Source: Bacteroidota bacterium
Lineage (GTDB): Bacteria > Bacteroidota > Bacteroidia > Flavobacteriales > Weeksellaceae
DNA length: 7,380 nt
Direction: 5' to 3'
Assembly: GCA_023399675.1 (NCBI GenBank)
Contig: JAEWOM010000231.1
Location: 1-7,380, forward strand
The notes beneath the pieces are model-generated. The model saw only the letters and a list, made by a program, of their open reading frames with translations. It had not been told where the DNA came from and searched no databases. Positions 1-5,870 of this stretch are shown here, one piece after another. A program made the translations under genes and the position numbers. Within the stretch, counting starts at the first letter, position 1. Each line of letters starts with the position of its first letter.

Positions 1-480
1 ATTCCGTGCGTAATCTTCTGTGTACAGTTCGATGCGGTCGGCACCGGTTGAAGCGGCATATTCCACCATTTCAGGATTCGGATCAAGGAAAATGGACGTG
101 CGGATTCCTGCATTTTTGAATTCGGCAATCACGTTTCGTAAAAACCCCTGATGCTTCTTACAGTCCCAACCTGCGTTAGACGTTATCGCGTCGTCAGCAT
201 CGGGAACGAGCGTTACCTGCTCCGGTTTTACTTCCAGAACCATATCGATGAACGGACGGTGCGGATTTCCTTCAATATTGAATTCCGTATACACCAATGG
301 CTTGAGCTCGTAAACATCTTTTCGGGTGATGTGTCTTTCATCCGGTCTAGGATGAATGGTAATTCCATGTGCGCCAAACTCCTGAATTTTAACGGCAGCC
401 TCGGTTACACTGGGAAGAGAACCACCACGAGCATTTCTTAAAGTGGCTATTTTATTGATGTTTACACTAAGTTTTGTCAT
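1..480 (-). CDS. pdxJ: Pyridoxine 5'-phosphate synthase PdxJ (3' end cut by window edge)
   Basis: PdxJ condenses 3-amino-2-oxopropyl phosphate (1-amino-acetone 3-phosphate) with 1-deoxy-D-xylulose 5-phosphate to give pyridoxine 5'-phosphate, the last ring-forming step of DXP-dependent vitamin B6 synthesis in the cytosol. The 160 visible codons start at ATG 478-480 and read [20 protein letters not shown]. Residues matching the known E. coli active-site positions, with an offset of two, are His43, Arg45 and His50 in the stretch [11 protein letters not shown], and Glu70 in EFNIEGNP. The NINK form, where proteobacterial enzymes have NIDH, is what I recall for Bacteroidota enzymes. About 240 residues are usual, so roughly a third is missing beyond the left edge. 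The gene starts 18 bases after the ybdG stop, has no Shine-Dalgarno sequence, and has its own strong promoter inside the ybdG 3' end. Identification is secure. Confidence 0.97.
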   Translation of the reverse strand, partial: MTKLSVNINKIATLRNARGGSLPSVTEAAVKIQEFGAHGITIHPRPDERHITRKDVYELKPLVYTEFNIEGNPHRPFIDMVLEVKPEQVTLVPDADDAITSNAGWDCKKHQGFLRNVIAEFKNAGIRTSIFLDPNPEMVEYAASTGADRIELYTEDYARN

Positions 481-482
481 TT

Positions 483-513
483 CAAAAATAAGATTGGTTT
501 ATATTTTCACAAA
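483..513 (-). promoter_or_regulatory. Bacteroidota-type promoter for pdxJ
   Basis: Reading the minus strand, TTTG (510-513) is followed by a spacer of exactly 19 bases and then TATTTTTG (483-490). This matches the -33 TTTG / -7 TAnnTTTG consensus of the Bacteroidota housekeeping sigma factor. The -33 element lies in the last codons of ybdG. The final G of the -7 box is only two bases from the pdxJ ATG, so a transcript from here would have essentially no leader. Confidence 0.7.
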
Positions 514-1755
514 CTGCATCACCTCCAGATCAAAATACTTGGAAGCTACCAAAAGATGATCAAAAATATCACTCTGAATTTGCTCATAATTTACCCACAC
601 AGAGTCGTTCGTAAAGGCATAAATTTCCAGCGGCATACCTTGCGGAGTATTTTCCAGCTGCCTTACCATCAGCGTATTATCCTGGTCGATATGTTCATTG
701 TTTTTCAGATAATTCTGGGCATAAATCCTGAACACACCGATATTGGTAAGCTGGTTACCGTTCAGAATAATTTCAGCATTTTCAAGCGCACTTCTTTCAT
801 TCAGTATTTCGTCGCGTTTAGCTTCCAGATAATCTTTCAGCAGATTAATTTTGGTCAGCCTCTCAAACATTTCCTCATCAACAAACTTAAAGGAAGTAAT
901 GTTGAAAATGATGGACCTTTTAATTCTCCGCGTATTACTCTCCGACATCACCTGCAGATTTTTTACTTCGGTCGAAAGCAAATCGTAAGTCGGAATTGTC
1001 GATACAGTTTTATCGAAATTCTGAATCTTTGTGGTAATCAGGTTGATTTCTTCAATGGTTCCTTCCAGCGTATATTTCGGGATGCCGATCCAATCGCCTA
1101 CTTTCATACTCCTTGAGGTCGCCACGTGGATTCCCGTCATAAATCCCAGAATTGTATCCCGGAAAACCAGTACCAGCACAGCCGTAATTGCACCGAGACT
1201 TCCCAGGATCGTAGGTCCGCTGATACCAAACATAATGCTGATGGCAATAACGGTAAGCACGAAAATGCCGAAGGTTTTAATCGTTTGAGATACGGCATTT
1301 AGCGCGACAATGCGGTAAAAATCTTTCTTGTAGGTGAAATAATTCTTTATCGCCTTTAAAAACCGGAGTGCCAGTCCTCCGATAATGATTACAAAGCCAA
1401 GTTCAACCAATGTTTCGAACACCGCGAAGGAGTTACGGTGCCTGTATTTGAAAAACGGCTGAATAGCTAAGCCCGCAAAAAACAGGGAAATCAGATGGGC
1501 AATTGAATGCGTAATTTTAGAAGAGTGTATCGATTTAAAAACCGGATATTTATCTTCATCAGAAAAACCTTTAAAAATAAGATCGATAACGTTTTTTAAA
1601 ATAAAATCCAGCAGGAAAATAATGGCTCCCAGCAAAAGTACTTTTACCAATACCATCACAACCCAGTGATCGGACACATTATCTCTGATAAAATAATGTA
1701 TCAGGTTGCTGAGTTCCTGCAAAAAATCTTTGGTCTGTTGAATTTCCTTCTCCAT
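499..1755 (-). CDS. ybdG: MscS-family mechanosensitive channel, YbdG type
   Basis: Small-conductance mechanosensitive channel of the inner membrane, which opens under membrane tension to release solutes after hypo-osmotic shock. The 418-residue length and the sequence from about residue 160 onward closely follow E. coli YbdG as I remember it (about 415 residues): GDWIGIPKY near 220-228, TTIPT-like VSTIPT near 251-256, RRIKRS near 276-281, TNIGVFR near 337-343 and LEIYAFTN near 376-383. Hydrophobic segments lie near 30-58, 82-102, 112-136 and 160-178. The pore-lining helix is a Gly/Ala-rich segment near 183-200 and ends in VFRDTILGF, where E. coli has VFKDPILGL. The C-terminal third is the soluble vestibule. 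ATG at 1755 is preferred over an in-frame GTG at 1761, because the GTG overlaps the -7 promoter box. The gene is followed after 18 bases by pdxJ. Confidence 0.93.
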   Translation of the reverse strand: MEKEIQQTKDFLQELSNLIHYFIRDNVSDHWVVMVLVKVLLLGAIIFLLDFILKNVIDLIFKGFSDEDKYPVFKSIHSSKITHSIAHLISLFFAGLAIQPFFKYRHRNSFAVFETLVELGFVIIIGGLALRFLKAIKNYFTYKKDFYRIVALNAVSQTIKTFGIFVLTVIAISIMFGISGPTILGSLGAITAVLVLVFRDTILGFMTGIHVATSRSMKVGDWIGIPKYTLEGTIEEINLITTKIQNFDKTVSTIPTYDLLSTEVKNLQVMSESNTRRIKRSIIFNITSFKFVDEEMFERLTKINLLKDYLEAKRDEILNERSALENAEIILNGNQLTNIGVFRIYAQNYLKNNEHIDQDNTLMVRQLENTPQGMPLEIYAFTNDSVWVNYEQIQSDIFDHLLVASKYFDLEVMQFVKI

Positions 1756-1760
1756 TCGCA

Positions 1761-1793
1761 CAAAAATAGCAATTTAACTACTCGTATCACAAA
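1761..1793 (-). promoter_or_regulatory. Bacteroidota-type promoter for ybdG
   Basis: On the minus strand TTTG (1790-1793), a 21-base spacer and TATTTTTG (1761-1768) match the -33/-7 consensus of this phylum. The -7 octamer is identical to the one before pdxJ. Its last base is five bases from the ATG at 1755, predicting transcription start at or next to the start codon. Confidence 0.6.
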
Positions 1794-1863
1794 TTATCAA
1801 TTTTTCATAATCATAGTCAAATGACCTGCTACAAGTAAAATATTAAAAATTTTATGCATTTTG

Positions 1864-1895
1864 TTGTGTACTTCATAATTGTTTATTTAATTTTA
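1864..1895 (+). promoter_or_regulatory. Probable promoter for the frameshifted lipoprotein gene
   Basis: TTG (1864-1866), a 21-base spacer and TAATTTTA (1888-1895) give a one-mismatch version of the TTG / TAnnTTTG promoter. It would leave a leader of roughly 25-30 bases before the ATG at 1928, unlike the near-zero leaders predicted for ybdG and pdxJ. The surrounding sequence is very AT-rich, so a chance match is possible. Confidence 0.4.
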
Positions 1896-1927
1896 CATAG
1901 AATTTAAAATCACTAAAACAATCAGAT

Positions 1928-3098
1928 ATGAAAAAAATGCTACTTTCTTTAGTTGCTGCGGCAGTAATGCTCGCTACCTGCAACCGTGCTGACGATCCTG
2001 TAAATTCTCCGCCAGAAGCGCCTTCAATTCAGAAAACCGGCAAGGTTACCGGCAAGGTAATGGCCAAAAATGGCGTAAAGCCTATTGGCGGGGCTTTGGT
2101 TTTCACATTTGATAATAATCATAAACTGTATTACGCATACAGTGATGCACAGGGAAACTTTACCCTTGATGCTCCTGAAGGACCGCACCATACACATTCA
2201 GACAGGGGGTGGTTCTAATTTCCGTACGGAGGTTACGGCAAATATTTCTGAAACCCAGCCTCTGGTGTTATCTGCTTCGCAGACGAAGCTTACACAAATT
2301 GCTAATATCGCCTATGTGAAAGGGGCTTATGATAAAATAGAAGATATTATTACGGGCTTAGGCTACACAGCAACCCAACTTTCTTTTTCACAGTTGCAGG
2401 ATATGAATAATGTTGCACCTTATGATATCATTTTCCTAAACTGTGGTTCAAGAAATTCGCAGGCAGCCGCGGGCTTTGCACTGGCGGAAACAAATCTTGC
2501 AAACTTTGTGACCAATGGCGGTAGTCTATACGCATCAGACTGGGATGTTGCATATCTGGTTGGAGGAGGTGCCAATTCTACGGCCTGCAACCTGCCCGGT
2601 GGATTCATTGCGGATCCATTACTCTGCTCGCAAAACAACGGGATGCCCGGCACATACACCAACTGCAACGTATCCAATACTGCACTCGCTTCCGCTATCG
2701 GCTTCAACAGTTTGGACATTGATTATGATTTGGGATCCTGGCAAAAAATCAACTCCTACGACGCTTCTTTTTGGGACGTTTTGGTAGAGAAACAGGGCGA
2801 GGCATTGATGATCAGGACCAATAAATTTGTTCAACAGGGCGCGCCGACCATTGCCGTGGGTAATGCAGCCAACAATCAATATGTAACAATCTGTCATAAA
2901 CCGGCCGGCGCAAATCCTGTCACTTTAACGATTCCCCAAAATGCGCTGTCCGCACATCTCTCTCATGGAGACAGTTTAGGCAGCTGCAATGGCACTTCTA
3001 ACAGTGCAAATATATACTTTACCACTTTTCACAACCACGCCTCTGGAAATATCGGAAATACGGCACCAATACTGCAGTACGTGATACTCAATCTCTAA
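1928..3098 (+). pseudogene. Frameshifted lipoprotein: carboxypeptidase-regulatory-like plus amidotransferase-like domain with CHxPxG insert
   Basis: Two overlapping frames together make one protein. Frame one runs from ATG 1928 to TAA 2216-2218 (96 residues); the rest continues in another frame to TAA 3096-3098. Restoring one CA near 2187 gives 390 residues. Residues 1-18 are a lipoprotein signal (MLATC, Cys18; Thr just before Cys is unusual). Residues 38-105 resemble a carboxypeptidase-regulatory-like beta sandwich (GKVTGKV, GGALV, DAQGNFTLDAPEGP). Residues about 125-372 look like a class I amidotransferase or DJ-1-like alpha/beta fold (YDIIFLNCG at 166-174, FVTNGGSLYASDWD at 194-207, IYFTTFHNHA at 363-372). 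Into this is set a Cys/His module at 320-354 (VTICHKPAG to AHLSHGDSLGSC). As written, only a short secreted fragment would be made, and the remainder lacks a signal peptide. It is either a recent pseudogene or a sequencing error. Function unknown; probably cell-surface or periplasmic. Confidence 0.8.
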
Positions 3099-3115
3099 CA
3101 TTACCCTAAATAAGG

Positions 3116-3142
3116 CAGCGGCTTTTTAGTCGCTGTTTTTTT
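3116..3142 (+). terminator. Rho-independent terminator
   Basis: A seven-pair stem (CAGCGGC at 3116-3122 with GTCGCTG at 3129-3135, one G-U pair) and a six-base loop are followed directly by seven T residues (3136-3142). It lies 17 bases after the stop of the broken lipoprotein gene and should end its transcript. Confidence 0.85.
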
Positions 3143-3145
3143 GTT

Positions 3146-3153
3146 TAATTTTA
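3146..3153 (+). promoter_or_regulatory. Possible -7 promoter box for the DUF456 operon
   Basis: TAATTTTA lies just after the terminator and shares the 10-mer TTTAATTTTA with the region before the first lipoprotein gene (1886-1895). No TTG is found at the expected -33 distance, which falls in the terminator hairpin. A promoter is expected here because of the terminator upstream, but this particular assignment is weak. Confidence 0.25.
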
Positions 3154-3167
3154 TCAAAAACAAATCT

Positions 3168-3653
3168 GTGGATCAAAACATCATTATTCTTGTTAGTCTA
3201 ATCGTCATGCTGGTCGGTATCGCCGGAACTTTTCTGCCGGTTCTTCCGGGGCTCATTCTGTGTTTTGGCGGACTGCTGCTGTATAAATTCGGCACCAGCG
3301 CACCTTTGAATATGGCGTATATCTGGATTTTCGGGATTCTTACCCTCATTTCCGGAATTCTCAATTATGTAATTCCGGCCAAAACGAACCGGAAATATGG
3401 TGGAACCAGATGGGGAAGCATCGGATCAATAATCGGAACTTTTGCCGGTATGATTTTTATTCCGGTTCCCCTCGGATTTTTAATCGGGATGTTCGCAGGT
3501 GTGTTCATCGGCGAATTGCTTCACGACAGAAGTGACAGACAGAAAGCCTGGAATTCCACCAAAGGCGCCTTTATAGGCTTTCTCTATGGTACCGGATTCA
3601 ATTTCGTAGTCGGTGTGGCAATGTTTTTGGTGGTTTTATTCGACATCTTTTAA
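3168..3653 (+). CDS. DUF456 family membrane protein
   Basis: An integral membrane protein of 161 residues. The family has no established function that I know of. It has the typical DUF456 build: a hydrophobic N-terminal hairpin with GIAGTFLPVLPGL (about 17-29), a second hydrophobic stretch near 50-70, then GGTRWGSIGSIIGTFAG (78-94), PVPLGFLIGMFAGVFIGELL (99-118), a short charged loop HDRSDRQK (119-126) and a last membrane segment from about 133 to 161. I chose GTG at 3168 because it gives the usual start (MDQNIIILVSLIVMLVGI) right before the first membrane helix. An upstream in-frame TTG at 3141 lies in the terminator T-tract and would add nine polar residues. The next lipoprotein begins nine bases after the stop, so the two are probably co-transcribed. 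Confidence 0.85.
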   Translation: MDQNIIILVSLIVMLVGIAGTFLPVLPGLILCFGGLLLYKFGTSAPLNMAYIWIFGILTLISGILNYVIPAKTNRKYGGTRWGSIGSIIGTFAGMIFIPVPLGFLIGMFAGVFIGELLHDRSDRQKAWNSTKGAFIGFLYGTGFNFVVGVAMFLVVLFDIF

Positions 3654-3662
3654 ATAAAAGCT

Positions 3663-4391
3663 ATGAAAATCCGCAACAATCTCACGCTTCTTCTTGCAGC
3701 TACCGCCATGTTTTCATGCACGGGAACGCAGGAAAAACAAAGTTCTACCGTCAATTCGCAGGCAGAAACAACTGTGGTAATACCGGCACAAATACCTGCA
3801 GAAGATTCAACTTCTGTAACCTCAACTGACGTAGCTGAGTCTGATGCACCGGTAACGGCCGACCAAACGAGCAGTTCGCAGAAAACCGTTCAAAACGAGA
3901 AAACAGGAACTTCCGCTGCCACACATCAGTCGGCAACTCAGAAAGCTGTAACAAAAGCCAGAACAGCAGACCAAAGCAGCAGCGCATCTGTGGGAAGAAT
4001 CGGACTGACCTTTTTAAAAGTAGGCGAGAAAAAATATTTTGAAGAAAGACAAATGTCCATTCATTTTAAAGGAATCACCGAAGACAGCAGATGTCCGGCC
4101 GGAGTAAACTGTGTATGGGAAGGGGTTGCTGTTGCAGAAATCACTTTCGACGGCAATGAAGTTGCACCGCAAACGGTGCGACTCGCATCGACACCCAATG
4201 CAGGAAACAACTACCAGCATACCGTTACCTACAATGGATTTAAAATCAGCCTGAAAAGTGTTGCGCCGCATTCTGTGGAAAATAAAGCTTCGCTGAAAGG
4301 AAAATATGAAATCGGACTTCTTTTTGAGGGTGCTAAAGATAAGAATCTGGGTGTCGATCCGCGCGTCATCCGCAGTGCTCCTGAACGGTAA
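3663..4391 (+). CDS. Ser/Thr-rich lipoprotein with EDSRCPxGVxCVWxG domain
   Basis: A protein of 242 residues of unknown function. Residues 1-19 form a lipoprotein signal ending AMFSC, with Cys19 as the predicted lipid anchor; the lipobox is loose but acceptable in this phylum. Residues about 20-110 are a low-complexity linker rich in Ser, Thr, Ala, Gln and Glu, likely disordered. A compact beta-rich domain follows at 111-225, starting RIGLTFLKVGEKKYF, with the conserved-looking block EDSRCPAGVNCVWEG at 140-154 (Cys144, Cys150). I recognise this block from small secreted or lipoprotein domains in many bacteria but cannot name its function; the two Cys may form a disulfide in the periplasm. The gene follows DUF456 by nine bases. 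Its TAA abuts the ung stop codon on the other strand, leaving no space for a terminator. Confidence 0.85.
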   Translation: MKIRNNLTLLLAATAMFSCTGTQEKQSSTVNSQAETTVVIPAQIPAEDSTSVTSTDVAESDAPVTADQTSSSQKTVQNEKTGTSAATHQSATQKAVTKARTADQSSSASVGRIGLTFLKVGEKKYFEERQMSIHFKGITEDSRCPAGVNCVWEGVAVAEITFDGNEVAPQTVRLASTPNAGNNYQHTVTYNGFKISLKSVAPHSVENKASLKGKYEIGLLFEGAKDKNLGVDPRVIRSAPER

Positions 4392-5033
4392 TTACCAGTT
4401 TATTACCTGCTGCCCGTGACTTGCGAGGTAGGAATTGATTTTTGAAAAAGGCCTGCTGCCGAAAAAACCGCGGTACGCCGAAAGTGGCGAAGGATGTACC
4501 GATTTCAAAACCAAATGCTTCGTTTCATCAATAAGCGAAGTTTTTTTCTGCGCATAAGAACCCCAAAGTACAAAGACTACATGATTTTTATGGTCTGAGA
4601 CCGACTTTACAATAAAATCAGTAAGCTTTTCCCAACCTAAGTGCTTATGTGAATTTGCCACATAGGCCTTTACACTCAATGAAGAATTGAGCAGCAGAAC
4701 GCCCTGTTTCGCCCAGTCATCAAGTTCATTGCTGTTTTTTTGAATCCCGAGATCTTCGTGAAGTTCTTTAAAAATATTTCGCAGTGAAGGCGGCGCTGCA
4801 ACCCTGTCGGATACAGAAAAACACAGTCCGTTTGCCTGTAAATCCCCATGATAAGGATCCTGCCCGAGAATCACCACTTTCACCTCATCAAACGCGGTGA
4901 GTTCCAAAGCTCTGAATATCTGCTCTTTCGGAGGAAAGCACTTGCCGGAACGGTATTCCTGCTGAACATTGCTCCAGAGTTCCCTAAAGTAATCTGAATT
5001 TTTTATCGGTGCCAATACTTCTTTCCACGTCAT
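4392..5033 (-). CDS. ung: Uracil-DNA glycosylase (family 1)
   Basis: Removes uracil from DNA by cutting the N-glycosidic bond, the first step of base excision repair, acting on deaminated cytosine or misincorporated dUMP. The 213 residues carry all family-1 motifs: the water-activating loop GQDPYHG (57-63, catalytic Asp59), Phe72 in GLCFSV for base stacking, PPSLRNIF (81-88), LLLN with Asn116 for uracil recognition, the ANSHKHLGWE segment (126-135), and the leucine-insertion loop HPSPLSAYRGFFGSRPFS (180-197, His180 and Leu184). I chose ATG at 5033 (MTWKEVLAPIKN) over an in-frame TTG two codons upstream, because the TTG sits in the TAATTTTG promoter box. It lies 35 bases after the lipoprotein gene upstream, so it may be read both from its own promoter and from that gene's. 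Confidence 0.97.
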   Translation of the reverse strand: MTWKEVLAPIKNSDYFRELWSNVQQEYRSGKCFPPKEQIFRALELTAFDEVKVVILGQDPYHGDLQANGLCFSVSDRVAAPPSLRNIFKELHEDLGIQKNSNELDDWAKQGVLLLNSSLSVKAYVANSHKHLGWEKLTDFIVKSVSDHKNHVVFVLWGSYAQKKTSLIDETKHLVLKSVHPSPLSAYRGFFGSRPFSKINSYLASHGQQVINW

Positions 5034-5036
5034 GTT

Positions 5037-5044
5037 CAAAATTA
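5037..5044 (-). promoter_or_regulatory. TAnnTTTG -7 box directly before ung
   Basis: On the minus strand TAATTTTG is a perfect match to the Bacteroidota -7 consensus. It ends three bases before the ung ATG. No clear TTG is seen 19-21 bases upstream, where the sequence is a T-rich ATTTTTCGG. It is supported mainly by the same placement before pdxJ, ybdG and mutS2. Confidence 0.5.
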
Positions 5045-5068
5045 TTGCTCAGGTTTGCCGAAAAATGG

Positions 5069-5773
5069 CTATTTCTGCTTCAAAAGATGCTGATACTTAC
5101 TTAATTCATTTTTGGAAACCCGCGCAGTATCAATTTTTTCCGGACTTAAACTGATCAGATAATAATCGTCAGTTCTGGATTCTCTAATCGGATCGTCCGG
5201 CTCTACTTTTTCCACTTTGGTCCAGTGATAGGAGAACGATTTCAGTTGATTTCCGTCTTTTATAAGCCAGCTCGTCAGCTTTTCAGAGTAACCAGCATCT
5301 CCTGTCTGGTCGGCAAGTTCGAAAAATTTTGGCAAAATTCTGTCCGTTTTCTTATCATAAAAAAACAGCGTCAGTGCAGTGAACGAATATTCACCAGGCG
5401 TCCGCAGCACCAGTCCAAGCGTATTCGCATCGATATCAAATTTGGTATATGCCTGAAAATCGGTCAGATTACCGATGTAACTGTCTGTGTTCAAGCCTGA
5501 CGGCAGTAATTTGAGCTCGTCAGCGGTTAACGGTTTTCCAATTGAACCTTCTTCGTATGTTGGAGGCGCAAACAGAGATGAGTCGATTTCAACAGTGCGG
5601 AACTTATCTAAAAAATCCTGATTATCTGATACCCAGGGCGTTACTGTTTCAACTGAATCGGTTAGAACTGCTGATGATGAATCTTCCATAATAACGGATG
5701 ATGCCGCAGTTTCCTTTTTCTGACATGCGGATACAGCCAAAAGCAAAGACAGGAGGATGGTTGTATTTTTCAT
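5069..5773 (-). CDS. Unrecognised lipoprotein
   Basis: A protein of 234 residues that I do not recognise. The start is ATG 5771-5773, giving a textbook signal MKNTTILLSLLLAVSAC with Cys17 in a canonical VSAC lipobox. An upstream in-frame ATG at 5812 would put 13 extra residues before the signal and is unlikely. After Cys17 comes a short polar Ser-rich linker (about 18-50). A mixed alpha/beta region of about 180 residues follows, with LLPSGLNTDSYIGN (89-102), LGLVLRTPGEYSFTALTLFFYD (119-140), LPKFFELADQTGD (147-159) and a C-terminal charged segment. There is one Cys only, and no catalytic motif is visible. The only upstream promoter-like match is the imperfect GAAATTTG at 5803-5810. It precedes ung by 35 bases on the same strand and is divergent from mutS2. 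Sorting to the cell envelope is clear; the role is unknown. Confidence 0.85.
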   Translation of the reverse strand: MKNTTILLSLLLAVSACQKKETAASSVIMEDSSSAVLTDSVETVTPWVSDNQDFLDKFRTVEIDSSLFAPPTYEEGSIGKPLTADELKLLPSGLNTDSYIGNLTDFQAYTKFDIDANTLGLVLRTPGEYSFTALTLFFYDKKTDRILPKFFELADQTGDAGYSEKLTSWLIKDGNQLKSFSYHWTKVEKVEPDDPIRESRTDDYYLISLSPEKIDTARVSKNELSKYQHLLKQK

Positions 5774-5858
5774 TTTTCTAATGTTGATACAGATCAGTGC
5801 TCCAAATTTCATTCCCTCTGTTGAATCGGCAGATTTCCCCAGCTGTAAATGATTAGCT

Positions 5859-5866
5859 TATCTTTG
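5859..5866 (+). promoter_or_regulatory. TAnnTTTG -7 box directly before mutS2
   Basis: TATCTTTG matches the Bacteroidota -7 consensus perfectly and ends four bases before the GTG start of mutS2. A -33 TTG at the right distance is not evident, so activity may be modest. The box supports GTG 5871 as the true start, since an in-frame stop (TGA at 5850-5852) lies just upstream. Confidence 0.55.
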
Positions 5867-5870
5867 TATA

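Noticed and set aside
151..441. Plus-strand open frame opposite pdxJ
   Set aside because: The minus strand is unambiguously pdxJ with its active-site residues; this frame is a shadow.
556..1116. Plus-strand open frame of 186 codons, and another at 1031-1288, within the ybdG region
   Set aside because: Both are antisense to a clearly conserved channel gene, resemble no known family and have no promoter or start context; they are shadow frames.
1801..1927. AT-rich stretch between the ybdG promoter and the lipoprotein gene as a small RNA or origin
   Set aside because: No stable hairpin with T-tract, no repeated box and no DnaA-like cluster was seen; divergent promoters explain the composition.
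2205..2216. Programmed frameshifting at the GGGGG run before the early stop
   Set aside because: The native-looking second frame already begins upstream of this run, and no slippery heptamer with a downstream stem was evident, so a mutation or read error upstream is simpler.
2420..2897. Open frames on both strands in the middle of the broken lipoprotein gene
   Set aside because: They overlap the coherent GATase-like frame and have no recognisable content.
3141..3167. TTG at 3141 as start of the DUF456 protein
   Set aside because: The codon overlaps the T-tract of the upstream terminator; GTG at 3168 gives the expected N-terminus.
4387..4407. Hairpin GGTAAT / ATTACC with a nine-base loop at the convergent junction as a terminator
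   Set aside because: The stem is only six mostly A-T pairs and no T-tract follows on either strand.
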